Counted from the stretch's first letter, positions 43,015 to 54,915 are shown. The stretch is 64,000 bases of DNA from Xiphydria camelus (GCA_963678675.1 OY783194.1:13529207-13593206); one strand, 5' to 3'. Notes: generated by a model not told the origin, from the letters alone. Translations and numbers: made by a program.

Positions 43015-44001
43015 TTGTTTATTTTTCCGGCAAAATCCCTGGGTGAAGGCGTCCAAGCCGTCATGACAGGCACACGGAAATGTGTTACGATACAGGGGTT
43101 CTCACGAGGAACCCCAGTATCGGCGGTTGGCCTGGGTAAACAAGCGGGCCCGCAATCGTCGTCATCAAGCGACCGTAGCTCTGCATTGGTGGAAAACTTG
43201 GCTACTGTAGAGTCTATCACTACAAGTTCGGATCACATATGCAATAAGGATCCAGATTCATTTTGCTATGTTTGTGGTAAGTATGAAGCATCAAAGAATC
43301 GCAAACGTATTTCAGAGCGTATAAGGAATATGTATAAGGATTGTTTTGATTTGAACATGATAGATGAAGGTAATGATTGGGTACCACACATCATTTGTGC
43401 TTCTTGTAACACAATGTTTCATCGTTATGATAAATCTCAAGACAAGAAATATCTCAATTTTCTTATACCAATACATTGGACCAAAGCGCAATCTAGAAAA
43501 GATTGTTATTTCTGCAAAACATATCTAACTGGGTACAATATGAAAAAAAAATCACATATAAAGTATGCTAACGTTACGAGTGTCATACTACCTGTTATTT
43601 CCAACAAGGACAATACAAACAAACGGAATTTTAGTTCAGATGGAATGGAAATAGACGAGAATAAAGCAAACGTTGAAAGAGAAAATATAGATCAGCGTAG
43701 AGATTGTGTGAATGAGGATGAACAGTACGATGATAATAATAGAGATAAGAGCTATATGAGTGGAACTGATAGCGAAGATGAAAGTTACACGAGTGAAAAT
43801 GAAACTGATAATGACGATGAGAGATATATGACCGGAAATGGAAGTGGCAGCGAAGATGGCCAAACGAATGATGAAGAAAGTGAAACTGAAGATGATTCTC
43901 ATGAATACGTTCAAACGGGTTGTAAGAATAAAAATTCACAGATCTCGCAATCCTTGCAACTATCGGGGACATTGAAAATGATTCGAAAAATATATAAATG
44001 A
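43015..44001 (+). CDS. Two-module Cys/His zinc-binding protein with acidic tail
   Basis: The open frame has 328 residues. Residues about 85-195 contain FCYVCGKYEASKNRKRIS, then DWVPHIICASCNTMFHRYD, FLIPIHWTKAQSRKDCYFC and KSHIKYANVTSVILPV. This arrangement of CxxC, CxxC and DCYFC with a conserved IPIHW/IxYxN spacing is found in large, lineage-expanded arthropod and cnidarian protein families of unknown function (family knowledge). It probably binds zinc structurally. The C-terminal 110 residues are strongly acidic with repeated SxTDSEDESYTSENE-type blocks, as in nuclear or chromatin proteins. The N-terminal 70 residues look unlike coding sequence, and the true start may be at 43072 (MTGTRK) or in an upstream exon. 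A poly-T/AT-rich 3' flank follows. It lacks stops and could be a functional gene, or a recent copy of a mobile one. Confidence 0.6.
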   Translation: MFIFPAKSLGEGVQAVMTGTRKCVTIQGFSRGTPVSAVGLGKQAGPQSSSSSDRSSALVENLATVESITTSSDHICNKDPDSFCYVCGKYEASKNRKRISERIRNMYKDCFDLNMIDEGNDWVPHIICASCNTMFHRYDKSQDKKYLNFLIPIHWTKAQSRKDCYFCKTYLTGYNMKKKSHIKYANVTSVILPVISNKDNTNKRNFSSDGMEIDENKANVERENIDQRRDCVNEDEQYDDNNRDKSYMSGTDSEDESYTSENETDNDDERYMTGNGSGSEDGQTNDEESETEDDSHEYVQTGCKNKNSQISQSLQLSGTLKMIRKIYK

Positions 44002-44465
44002 TATTTTATTAACTATGTCTTACAATGCAAAAAAGATATATAATCATATAATAGCATATTGTATATTTATCGCGATATTACAAAGTAATTTTTTTTGTTT
44101 TACGAATACAATGTGAACAGGAAATATATAAACTATTACAATACCTACAATATATACATTGGGGTGGCACGTCAGATTATGTTAGTTTATCATGTTTTAA
44201 GAATCGTCACCAAAGATCTGCATGATAAAAAGTTTTCTAGAGGTCGCTCACGAATTTTGAAAACTCAAAAACAGCTCGTAACTCTCATTTTCTATATAAT
44301 CATCAAACTCAATATCCTCATCGCTGTCGTAAATCATGTCATCATTTTCAGCTCCGAATTAGCATCCTCCTCCTCCTCCTCCTCCTCCTCCTCCTCCTCC
44401 GGAATTCAAAGAAGCTTTAGTAGTTTTTCTGATTTCACACTAGCAAACTCGAGAAGTAGGTACCT
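44002..44465. other. AT-rich 3' flank with CCT microsatellite
   Basis: 44369-44400 is a CCT/TCC trinucleotide run that produces a poly-Ser stretch in a 128-codon frame. That frame is otherwise without a motif and is not called a gene. Confidence 0.6.
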
Positions 44466-45480
44466 TTATCTATATATATAAAAATGAATGTTTGTCTGTC
44501 TGTCTGTCTTTCTGTCTGTCTGTCTGTCTGTATGTCTCTTATGCCTTCCTAAACCGTTCATCCGATTGCGATGAAATTTTGGGAAATGGTTGGACGCATG
44601 CCCGCGATGGTTTCTGAGTTAGTAAATCTTATACAGGGTGTTCAAAAAGTCTCGGTACGGCCGATTATCTCAGCGGGAAAACATTTTAGAGAAAAATGTT
44701 TAATACAAAACTTTAAGGATTTTCCCTTGGCTACCCAGTGGTCGTATTGGATTTGACCTTGACCGTGACCTTTAAGGTAATATCAAATGCCTTCCTAAAC
44801 CGTTCATCCGATTGCGATGAAACTTTGGGGAATGGTTGGACACATGCCCGCGAAGGTTTCTGAGTTCGTAAATCTTATACAGGGTGTTCAAAGAGTACCG
44901 GTACGGATGATTATTATGCCTTCCTCAACCGTTCATCCGATTGCGATGAAAAGTTGGGGAACAGTTGGACGCATATCCGCGAAGGTTTCTGAGTTAGTAA
45001 ATCTTATACAGGGTGTTCAAAAAGTCACGGTACGGCTAATTATCTCAGCGGGAAATAATTTTAGAGACAAATGTTTAATACAAAAATTTTAGGATTTTTC
45101 TATAGCTACACAATGGTCATATTGGATTTGACCTTGACCATGACCCTAAATGGGAACCCTTATTTTTGATAAAGGAAATGAAAAGAGAGAGAAATTTTAC
45201 GTTCAAATTTGTCCTTGACGATTTTTTTAATGTGACCTGTATGGTCAGCGGAGGTAAAATTGAGGTCAAATACAGTTCGGCTTCGTACCATGAAAGCTAT
45301 GGGCCCTATAAAAATTCTTTCTGATAGTAGGGTTTAGGATTTTTCCGTGGCTATACAATGGTGATATTAGATTTGTTAAATCTTTGGTTATATCTATAGA
45401 TATCTGCTAAAAATTCGTCAAATGACGGCCAAAATCAATCAACAATCCACCCGTGCGAAGCCGGGACGGGCTGCTAGAGT
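44466..45480 (+). mobile_element. Helentron/Helitron-like non-autonomous element
   Basis: The left side has ATCTATATATATAAAAATGA followed by a GTCT/TGTC microsatellite (44487-44536) and then CCTAAACCGTTCATCCGATT. The right side ends in CCCGTGCGAAGCCGGGACGG and GCTGCTAG, a GC-rich potential stem-loop. This set of features is typical of insect Helentron-type (INE-1-like) elements. The interior is built of three related blocks, each beginning ATGCCTTCCT(A/C)AACCGTTCAT (44550, 44788, 44918) and containing TTATACAGGGTGTTCAAA and TACGG. Frames through them are repeat-derived. A 23.2-23.6 kb segment is an inverse partial copy. Confidence 0.5.
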
Positions 45481-47534
<2,054 letters not shown>

Positions 47535-47815
47535 GATTCATCGAGACGGGTCGGTTGTGTTACTCTTTTGCTCCGGGCTATCGACCTCATTTTCGCTGTT
47601 TGTCGGTCTTCTTGGAGTGCTTTTTGGGCGTGGGAGTGCAGTGGGTAGTGTGTCTTGTCCTGGTTGCTGGCCTCCTCTTGTGGTCCTCTCGGTGCTTGGT
47701 TAATTCCATTCTTATCGGTTCGTGTGACGGTTTTCTCCGGCTTATTGTTTGCCGGCATCGCCCTTGGCTCTGCTTACGCTCGGGCCGGCCTCTGTTGTGT
47801 TGTGTACGCCTGGCC

Positions 47816-49162
47816 ATGACGCGCAAGTGTGGCTACTGTAGCAAATTTCTCGCCGATAAGAACGAGCTGCGTTGTCAGGGCTCTTGCGGCAGTTATTTTC
47901 ACACTGCATGTGCCGAGGCTAGGGCAGGTCGGCCCGTCGACCGAGCGACCTTCAAGTGCAGCAGGTACATGATCGTGCGCACGCAAACCTTCGCTATGCC
48001 AGCTGCTGATAATCCGGCGCGTAATGTCAGTGATTCTACTGCGCCTGCTGTTGATAATTCGATCAGTGTGGTGGCGACCTTGCCACCAGCGTCGCCTGCT
48101 CCTTTGGACTCTTCTGCGCTCTCCTCGCCTGCTGCTCCGCCGTCGCCCCTTGCAGCCACGCTTGCCTCCCTTTGCGCAAAAATTGATGGGATTGAAGTGT
48201 TCATGGCTGAAATTAAGACCCTTAGGGACTTGATGGTCGCCCTTCGGGAGCAGGTCTGCGCCATTAGAGAAGAACTGCGTGGTGTCATTGGCAGGGTATC
48301 TAGCCTAGAGTCTTCAATGGAGGATCTCCGTGGGCGGAGTTCGGGGCTTGACGCACGTATTGCTGCCCTTGAGTCTGGGCCTGTCATCGCCGCCCCTTCT
48401 GGCCCTCCGGATGCTGACATTCTTAGGCGGAGGATCGACACTCTGGAGCGCGATCGCTGCTCCCGTGAGATTGTTGTCTCAGGTTTATGCGAGCCTGATA
48501 ACGTAGATGCGCGGGAGGCCCTGAGCGCGCTGGGGAGCGCCATGGGCGCTGCTGTTCCATTTGAAGGCGTCGTTGACGTCTTTCGAATCCCTGGAAGGCC
48601 TGTGGCTCTTCGTCCTCTCATCGTCAAGTTCTCCTCGAAGCATCTCCGGGATAGTTGGATTGCGCTCAAACGAGCGAAGAGGCGCCTCACTGGACGTGAT
48701 CTCGGTCCGGCTTATGGCGACGGATCCATCTATGTCAACGAGCGCTTGCCTCCTGCAGCTCGGAGGATATTCTGGGAGGCGCGGAGGCTTGTGGCTGCGC
48801 GCCGGTTAAGGGATGCTTGGACTGCGGGCGGAGCCGTTTATGTCAAGGCGAGTGCGTCTTCCTCGTCCAGGAGGATTTCTGCCTGCTCCGATCTTGTGGC
48901 GGTCTGTGGTGGGGATGGCTTGCCCCCTGCCTCTACTGCTACTACTGCTGCCACGCAAGTTGATGCCGGGTCCGCCATCGTCGCTGCCGTTGCTGCTGCG
49001 CCGTCCTCGGCGCTCACGACAACTGCTGCACCCCCTCCTGGAGCAGCCGGTGGTGTTCCTGCCTGGGGACAGTTGCCTTCGACTTCATCGTCTTCCTCTG
49101 CTGTGGCCGGCCCTCTCTCTGGTGCCTCGTTGTCTTCTTCAGCGGTGCCGTCTCGCTCCTGA
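47816..49162 (+). CDS. LINE ORF1: PHD-like finger, coiled coil, RRM-like region
   Basis: The 448-residue protein starts at ATG 47816. Residues 5-35 form a Cys-rich finger, CGYCSKF...CQGSCGSYFHTACAEA, resembling a PHD finger. After a Pro/Ala/Ser linker, residues about 115-190 form a coiled coil (IDGIEVFMAEIKTLRDLMVA, LREQVCAIREELRGVIGRVS). Residues about 215-330 fit the RNA-binding part of LINE ORF1 proteins (EIVVSGLCEPDN, then FRIPGRPVALRPLIVKFSSK). The C-terminal 100 residues are low complexity (Ala/Ser/Thr/Pro). ORF1p binds the element RNA and acts as a chaperone. PHD-bearing ORF1 is known in the CR1/L2/Daphne group. Upstream in-frame reading into the microsatellite is an artefact. Confidence 0.85.
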   Translation: MTRKCGYCSKFLADKNELRCQGSCGSYFHTACAEARAGRPVDRATFKCSRYMIVRTQTFAMPAADNPARNVSDSTAPAVDNSISVVATLPPASPAPLDSSALSSPAAPPSPLAATLASLCAKIDGIEVFMAEIKTLRDLMVALREQVCAIREELRGVIGRVSSLESSMEDLRGRSSGLDARIAALESGPVIAAPSGPPDADILRRRIDTLERDRCSREIVVSGLCEPDNVDAREALSALGSAMGAAVPFEGVVDVFRIPGRPVALRPLIVKFSSKHLRDSWIALKRAKRRLTGRDLGPAYGDGSIYVNERLPPAARRIFWEARRLVAARRLRDAWTAGGAVYVKASASSSSRRISACSDLVAVCGGDGLPPASTATTAATQVDAGSAIVAAVAAAPSSALTTTAAPPPGAAGGVPAWGQLPSTSSSSSAVAGPLSGASLSSSAVPSRS

Positions 49163-52009
49163 AGCTTATCGTCTCGGGCGAATTCAACCTGTCCTCCTAC
49201 TACTAGCTCTCCTCCTAACTTGCGCATCTGTCATGTTAACGCACAATCCCTCCTTCCCCATATCGATGCCTTCCGGGATTATTTTTCTCTAAATTTCTTT
49301 CATGTCATCGCTATATCTGAAACCTGGCTTAAGCCTCACGTTGCGGACTTTACAGTTGCGCTTGATGGGTTTCATCTTCTTCGTCGTGATCGTATCGGAA
49401 GGGGGGGAGGTGGCGTGGGGCTTTACATGCATGGATCGTTATCTTGTAGGTTCCTGACCTCCTCTGAACCGCTTATTCCTGGGCGCTCTGAGTTTCTCTT
49501 TTCTGAGATCACCTTCAGGGGTCAACCAAGCTTGCTTTTGTGTGTCGTTTATAGGCCGCCAAAGATTGGCCACTACTCTGATTTCGAGAACGCGCTATCG
49601 GCGCTGCTAGCTAATTATACCAAAGTAGTCATTCTCGGAGATTTCAACGCCGACATTAATGGGAGTTCTTTCGACGCGGCCTACCTTAAAAACCTTATTT
49701 ACGTCCATCATCTTACACTTGTTCCTTACCTACCCACGCACCACACCGCCTCCTCACATACTTGGTTGGACTTGTGCATTGTTGACCAGCACTCTGACAT
49801 TGTTTCTTCTGGACAGCGTCCTGTCAATTTTTTATCTATGCACGACCTCATATACGTGGTGCTCCCTATCAGATCTCCCGCCATCCCGCCCCGGACTCGC
49901 ATTATCCGCGATTACAGTGCTTTCAACAAGGAAAGCTTCTCCGCTGACTTGGGTTCATGGGATTGGGAATCATTTTCGTTCTCGCCTTGTATTGACGCTA
50001 AGGTCTGCTGCCTAGTTGATGCTATTACGGAGACCATCGATAAGCATGCCCCGTATAAGTTTGTTACGTTCAAGCGTAAGCCTGCTCCTTGGATTTCGGC
50101 TGAGCTTCGTGCGCGGATGCGTGAGCGTGACAGGCTTCGGCGTGCCTTTATGAGGGCCCGGCTGCCCCATCTTTATGTACAGTTTAGAGCTCTGCGAAAT
50201 AGCATTCGCTCAGAGGTACGTGCGGCGAAGGTTAACTACTTCGATGTCATGCTTCGTGGTCATCAGCAGCCGCGCGACATCTGGGCTGAGTTCAGGCGTC
50301 TCGGAGTGGCCAGTAAGAAAAGGGCCTCGTCTTCCCTTGTCGTATCAGTTGATGAGCTAAATGACAATTTTCTCTCCTACTTTTCCCCCTCTGTCCCGCT
50401 TCCTACTTTCGATCTCGCCTCAGTACCCTTTGACCCTTCTCGTTTCTACCTCCTGCATATTACTCCTCGGGACCTTTCTTGTGCCCTCAAACGGTCAAAA
50501 TCTAAAGCTGTTGGTGTAGATGGGCTAGGCCTTACGTTGTTGGATTTGTCTTTGGATGTCTGTTTTCCCCTCATCCTCAATCTCTTCAACTATTCCTTAG
50601 CTAATTCTGTCTTTCCCTCCTTGTGGAAGCAAGCGCTTATCAGGCCTATCCCGAAAGTTAAAACTCCTGTTTCTGCGGCTGACTATCGGCCCATTTCTAT
50701 TTTGCCAACTCTTTCCAAGGTCCTTGAAAGAATTGTTCATGATCAGTTAGTCAATTTCATGACAGAAAATAGCCTCTTTGACCCTTGTCAGTCTGGGTTC
50801 CGTAAGAATTTCAGTACCCACACTGCCCTGGTCAGGGTGGCTGATGATATTCGGTTCGGCATGGATCGGAGAATGTTAACTATCCTTGTCATGTTTGACT
50901 TTTCCAAGGCTTTCGACACCATTTCTCACTGCAAGCTCCTGGCTGCTCTTGAGGGGCTGGGCTGCTCACTCTCGGTGCTCTCTTGGTTTCAGTCCTATCT
51001 TACCAATCGTTTTCAGGCAGTAGTTGATCCTTCCGGCTCGGCCTCTGGGTGGGGTTCTGTCACCTCAGGCGTTCCGCAGGGCTCTGTCCTCGGTCCTCTT
51101 CTCTTTTCTATTTATTTGCGTGGCCTCCCGCCGGTTCTCCAGTACTGTAAACACATGCCATATGCGGATGACCTGCAGATGTACTATCATTGCTCTCCGG
51201 CGGGGCTTAACGAGGCCATTAGGCTGGTAAATTCGGATGTCTCCTCGGTGGTGTCGTGGGCCGCTGATAACTCTTTAACATTGAACGCGTCCAAGACTAA
51301 GTCTATTATTTTTGGAACCAGCAGGTTCATCAACTCGCTTGATTTTGACATCATTCCAAGCATTGAGGTTGGCGGTGTGTTAGTCCCTTATTCGCAAGTG
51401 GTGAGGAACCTTGGCGTATTGTTCTCCAGGACCTTGTCCTGGAATGACCACTTCTCCGAAGTTGTCAGGCGTATTCACGCTACGCTCTTTCAGCTTAAGA
51501 GAAACCGTGATTTCCTTCCCATCCATCTGCGGAAGAGGCTAGTCACTGCTCTCATATTTCCACACTTCGACTATTGTGGGGCGTTGTTCGGGGACATATC
51601 CGAGGAGCAGTGCGTCAGGGTACAGAGGGCCGTGAATATGTGTATCCGTTTTATCTTTGGTGTTCGGCGTGTCGAGCACATTACGCCTTATCGGCGTAAT
51701 CTACATTGGCTCGATTATCGGAAGCGATGCACATACCTCATTGGCTCCCTGTTCTTCTCTGTCCGATCTACAGGTGAGCCGGCTTACCTTGCGGGCGTGT
51801 TTCGTGCTAAGGCTTCTTCTCTGGTGCACTGTACTCGGGAGCCTGTCTCCAACTTGCATGTCCCGGTGTGTCGGACTACCGCGTGCCAGAAGTCTTTTGC
51901 TGTCGCTGCCTCCTCCCTGTGGAATTCGCTACCCCTTGTTATTAGGGAGTCAACCTCTGTCCCTATTTTTAAGAAGAGGCTTCACTCTTGGCTGTTGTCT
52001 GATGACTAG
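49163..52009 (+). CDS. LINE ORF2: endonuclease and reverse transcriptase
   Basis: The frame is open from just after ORF1 to TAG 52007-52009. Recognisable similarity begins at ICHVNAQSLLPHIDAFRDYF (about 49226). The apurinic-type endonuclease shows ISETWLKP, LCVVYRPPK, LGDFNADI and a SHTWLDLC block. RT motifs are KSKAVGVDGL, FDFSKAFDTI, SGVPQGSVLGPLLFSIYL and PYADDLQMY (the catalytic YADD at 51161-51172). The C-terminus ends NSLPLVIRESTSVPIFKKRL, as in CR1/L2-type elements. No RNase H is present. There is no in-frame ATG near the start, so translation may couple to ORF1 termination or begin at a non-AUG codon. It nicks DNA and copies the element RNA at the target. Confidence 0.93.
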   Translation, partial: SLSSRANSTCPPTTSSPPNLRICHVNAQSLLPHIDAFRDYFSLNFFHVIAISETWLKPHVADFTVALDGFHLLRRDRIGRGGGGVGLYMHGSLSCRFLTSSEPLIPGRSEFLFSEITFRGQPSLLLCVVYRPPKIGHYSDFENALSALLANYTKVVILGDFNADINGSSFDAAYLKNLIYVHHLTLVPYLPTHHTASSHTWLDLCIVDQHSDIVSSGQRPVNFLSMHDLIYVVLPIRSPAIPPRTRIIRDYSAFNKESFSADLGSWDWESFSFSPCIDAKVCCLVDAITETIDKHAPYKFVTFKRKPAPWISAELRARMRERDRLRRAFMRARLPHLYVQFRALRNSIRSEVRAAKVNYFDVMLRGHQQPRDIWAEFRRLGVASKKRASSSLVVSVDELNDNFLSYFSPSVPLPTFDLASVPFDPSRFYLLHITPRDLSCALKRSKSKAVGVDGLGLTLLDLSLDVCFPLILNLFNYSLANSVFPSLWKQALIRPIPKVKTPVSAADYRPISILPTLSKVLERIVHDQLVNFMTENSLFDPCQSGFRKNFSTHTALVRVADDIRFGMDRRMLTILVMFDFSKAFDTISHCKLLAALEGLGCSLSVLSWFQSYLTNRFQAVVDPSGSASGWGSVTSGVPQGSVLGPLLFSIYLRGLPPVLQYCKHMPYADDLQMYYHCSPAGLNEAIRLVNSDVSSVVSWAADNSLTLNASKTKSIIFGTSRFINSLDFDIIPSIEVGGVLVPYSQVVRNLGVLFSRTLSWNDHFSEVVRRIHATLFQLKRNRDFLPIHLRKRLVTALIFPHFDYCGALFGDISEEQCVRVQRAVNMCIRFIFGVRRVEHITPYRRNLHWLDYRKRCTYLIGSLFFSVRSTGEPAYLAGVFRAKASSLVHCTREPVSNLHVPVCRTTACQKSFAVAASSLWNSLPLVIRESTSVPIFKKRLHSWLLSDD

Positions 52010-52316
52010 ATTATTGTTCACTCTTCCTTGCGCTTTCTACTTTTGTCATTCTCGCTATCTTTGCTTCTGGTTTAGTTCCTATTAATTTTAAGTTTAAGTT
52101 AGACTGATATCTCTTTCCCATTGTTTCCTAGTATTTTTAAGTTAGATTAATTTCTTTATTGCTGTATCTCTCTCTCTCTCTCTCTTTCCCATTATCTTTA
52201 CTTCTTTCACTGTGCTTACTATTCTTAAGCTTATTTCTTCATTTTTGTTATTGCGTTAATTCAATTGTTTATGTTAATTTTACTGCTGTATCTTTTCTAC
52301 TGTATCTTTCTGTGCA

Positions 52317-52343
52317 GGCACTTAGAGGGCCCGCCCTAGTGCC
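52317..52343 (+). other. LINE 3' UTR hairpin
   Basis: GGCACT, then AGAGGGC, pairs with GCCCT and AGTGCC, so the 27-base segment can fold into a stem-loop. It lies just before AATAAA (52346-52351). CR1/L2-type elements often have a 3' hairpin recognised by their RT, and this is a good candidate. Confidence 0.6.
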
Positions 52344-52352
52344 ATAATAAAG

Positions 52353-52441
52353 CTTCTTCTTCTTCTTCTTCTTCTTCTTCTTCTTCTTCTTCTTCTTCTT
52401 CTTCTTCTTCTTCTTCTTCTTCTTCTTCTTCTTCTTCTTCT

Positions 52442-52475
<34 letters not shown>
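52353..52475 (+). repeat. CTT trinucleotide tail passing into CT microsatellite
   Basis: About thirty CTT/TTC units (52353-52446) form the LINE tail. CT dinucleotides to about 52475 are the other side of the target microsatellite. Confidence 0.95.
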
Positions 52476-52480
<5 letters not shown>

Positions 52481-53252
52481 AGTATCAATGTTTCTCACAA
52501 AAACTGCATCAATCGTAGTGCCTCCTTTCGTAGTGGGATCATTTCTACCATTAACTGATTTTAAAAGCGGCTAGTGGGGCAGGGGTATGTGCTTCGGCTT
52601 TTTTCTATGCATGGTGTGATATGGAAATTCTTCGAAACCACCGAGATGGAGCATGAGAATTGGTGCCGGGAGAGTACGCAGATTCGGCGCTGTCCGGCTG
52701 GTGTTATCCTCGAACAAGTGCACGTGCACCGCAATAGTCGAATTTATTGCGGGTTTGCACTTTGTCCGAGGAGACCGAAAGGCTGAGGGTTTCTGTGCCT
52801 TCCCGCCAGGCTCCTGAAATCTGAGCATGCGATCGAGGGGCCCTTCGCTTATGACCCGGCGCCCGTCACTACAGCACAGGGAATGCGGTGCGCATGCGCG
52901 AACCATTTCCACCTCCAGTGGGCCTACGGTACCGTACCCCCTCAAGAGGAGCGTGTTAAACGCCGAATAGAGTTCTTTCTTCGAGCTCGTTCTTCTTTCT
53001 TCGTCCCGCTTAGCTGCCTCACCACCCGTACCACTACATAGTACCATCACCCGTACCTACTCTCAGTCTACTACATACACACGGTCGAGAGCGCTAGAAT
53101 GGAGGCTTTCCGGTGGCGCACGCACAAGAGCGCTAGAGTGGGGAGCGCGACATATCCGTCTTAAACTGGCTCGTCGAAAACCTAGAAATGTCCCCCCATA
53201 TACGGGAACATAAACATTTTCAATGTTAAAAGCCTCAATTGTTCTCACAGGA
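52476..53252. other. Spacer, no supportable gene
   Basis: A 159-codon minus-strand frame (52571-53050) has no domain and lies opposite other open frames. GAGAGCGCTAGAATGGAG words near 53090-53140 resemble text at 63040-63130. No function is assigned. Confidence 0.35.
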
Positions 53253-54435
53253 AGAACTGAACGATTTCATTCGTAACATGGGATTACCGAAAGATGTTGC
53301 CGAGTACTGTGCTTCTACGTTGAAAAAGAGAAACCTGCTGAAGAGAAGAAAACGAAGGTAACGTTTTACAGGACAAGAGAACAAAAATTTAGGAGCTTTT
53401 TCTCTCGTAATTCAAATAAATCTCTCGTTTATTGTAATAATGTCAAAGGATTAATCGACGAATTAAAGCCCGATACTTATAGTGCTGATCAATGGAGACT
53501 TTTTATCGATTCTAGTAAACGTAGTCTCAAAGCAGTCTTACTCCACAATACTAATGTATACGCACCAATACCAGTTGCGCATTCGACTGTTATGAATGAA
53601 TCCTATCAATGTTTAAAAACTCTATTAGCAGCAATAAAATATGATGACCACAAATGGCAAGTTTGCGGAGATTTTAAAATCCTCACAATGATTCTGGGAC
53701 AGCAATCTGGCTATACAAAAAAAACCGTGTTATCTTTGTAAATGGGATAGTAGAGATAAACAAAATCAATACGTGAAAAAGGTTTGGGAACCTAGAACAT
53801 CCTTCGTTGTAGGATCCGACAATATCTAACAGCAGCCGTTGATAGATTCAAAGAAGGTATTGATACCTCCATTACATATAAAGTTAGGACTCATGAAACA
53901 ATTCGTCAAAGCGTTGAATAAAGAAAGCGATTGTTACAAATACTTACGAGATCAATTTCCAGGTCTATTTGATGCTAAAGTAGGCGCGGGAGTATTCGAT
54001 GGACCTCTAACTCAAATGAGCTCTATTGAGAAGAATGCGTGGGTCAGCTTCAAGAAAGTATGTAGTAATTTTCTAGGCAATCATAAGAGCTCGGACTATA
54101 ACAAAATAATATCTGACATGGTTGAGAATTTCAGGAGATTGGAATGTAACATGGGTTTAAAATTACATATGATGGACAGTCATGTGAACGAATTTCCAGA
54201 TAACGTTGGCAATTTCAGTGAAGAACAAGGAGAACGTTTCCACCAAGATTTTAAAGATGTAGAACGAAGATTTCAGGGTAGATGGGATGAAAACATGATG
54301 GCAGATTTCTGTTGGATGTTGCAGAGAGAAAGCGCGGAAAAAGGAAAAAAACGCGAGAGAAATCCCTTGCACAGATCTTTTGAGAATAAACGAGTACGTT
54401 ATAAAAGAAGGCGAAACGATGAAGTAGCAGAGTGA
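53253..54435 (+). pseudogene. Multi-copy arthropod protein of unknown role, frame-broken
   Basis: A splice acceptor TTCTCACAG precedes EELNDFIRNMGLPKDVAEYC (53253). After a frameshift near 53345 the text continues KVTFYRTREQKFRSFFSRNS, LIDELKPDTYSADQWRLFID and SSKRSLKAVLLHN. Then comes CGDFKILTMILGQQSGYTK, a CYLCKWDSRDK pair after another slip (about 53715), a TAA near 53828, and an open frame 53839-54435 starting IDSKKVLIPPLHIKLGLMKQ. That last part includes FVKALNKESDCYKYL, AWVSFKKVCSNFLGNHK and EEQGERFHQDFKDVERRFQG. Proteins of this layout occur in very many copies in arthropods and some other animals and are usually unannotated (family knowledge). The copy number and the conserved D, CxxC and HGERFHQ-like blocks suggest a transposase-related origin, which is inference. 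This copy is broken. It ends beside the dispersed repeat at 54500. Confidence 0.7.
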
Positions 54436-54479
54436 AATACAAAATACACGTTCCAGCGACTCCAAAAATATAACGAAGT

Positions 54480-54915
54480 GATGATGCGAAAAGATTTGAA
54501 CATTTTTGATGGATTTGACCTTGAAATGAACTTGACCCTGACATACTGGTGGCAAACGAACCTCGGATTCTAACTCAGTGACCTCGAAAACATATTGACG
54601 TGGTAGTTTATTCTCGTGAAGACACATTTTCTTATTTTTGCAATTGTCATATGAACCTTCCATACAATAATATAAAGTGACCTTGAAATGACCTTAGGGG
54701 TTATGTTATCAAAAAAATTGTATACATATCTAGACGTAAAATTTCCCGTTCTTTCAGAATCTGCAGTAAAAAAATTCATTTTTGGGAGAATAAATACATT
54801 TGACCTTGAAATGACCTTGATCGTGACGTGATGGAGACAAACGGATACCGGATTCGGATTCAGCGACCTCAAAAACATAAAGATATACTGGTCTGGTTCC
54901 GGGAACAAGAACTTT
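54480..54915 (-). repeat. Inverse copy of the 42.1-42.5 kb dispersed repeat
   Basis: The complement reads GTTCCCGGAACCAGACCAGT, ATATCTTTATGTTTTTGAGG and TCGCTGAATCCGAATCCGG, then CATTTCAAGGTCAAATG. Units resemble those at 42128-42530. Minus-strand frames here are repeat-derived. Confidence 0.8.

Larger units (their letters stand above)
47533..52446 (+). mobile_element. CR1/L2-group LINE, essentially full length
   Basis: The element starts GGGATTCATCGAGACGGG immediately after a CT microsatellite. It carries a 5' UTR of about 280 bp, ORF1, ORF2 (endonuclease and RT), a short 3' UTR with a hairpin, AATAAA and a CTT-repeat tail, and is followed by more CT repeat (52445-52475). Both ORFs are open. 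The lack of 5' truncation and the intact frames suggest a recent insertion. Confidence 0.9.

Noticed and set aside
47533..47815. Upstream extension of LINE ORF1 into the microsatellite
   Set aside because: The frame is open only because of the CT repeat. The Cys-rich finger begins right after ATG 47816, which is the natural start.
52571..53050. 159-codon minus-strand frame between the LINE and the broken gene
   Set aside because: It has no recognisable domain, competing open frames on the other strand, and GC-driven openness.
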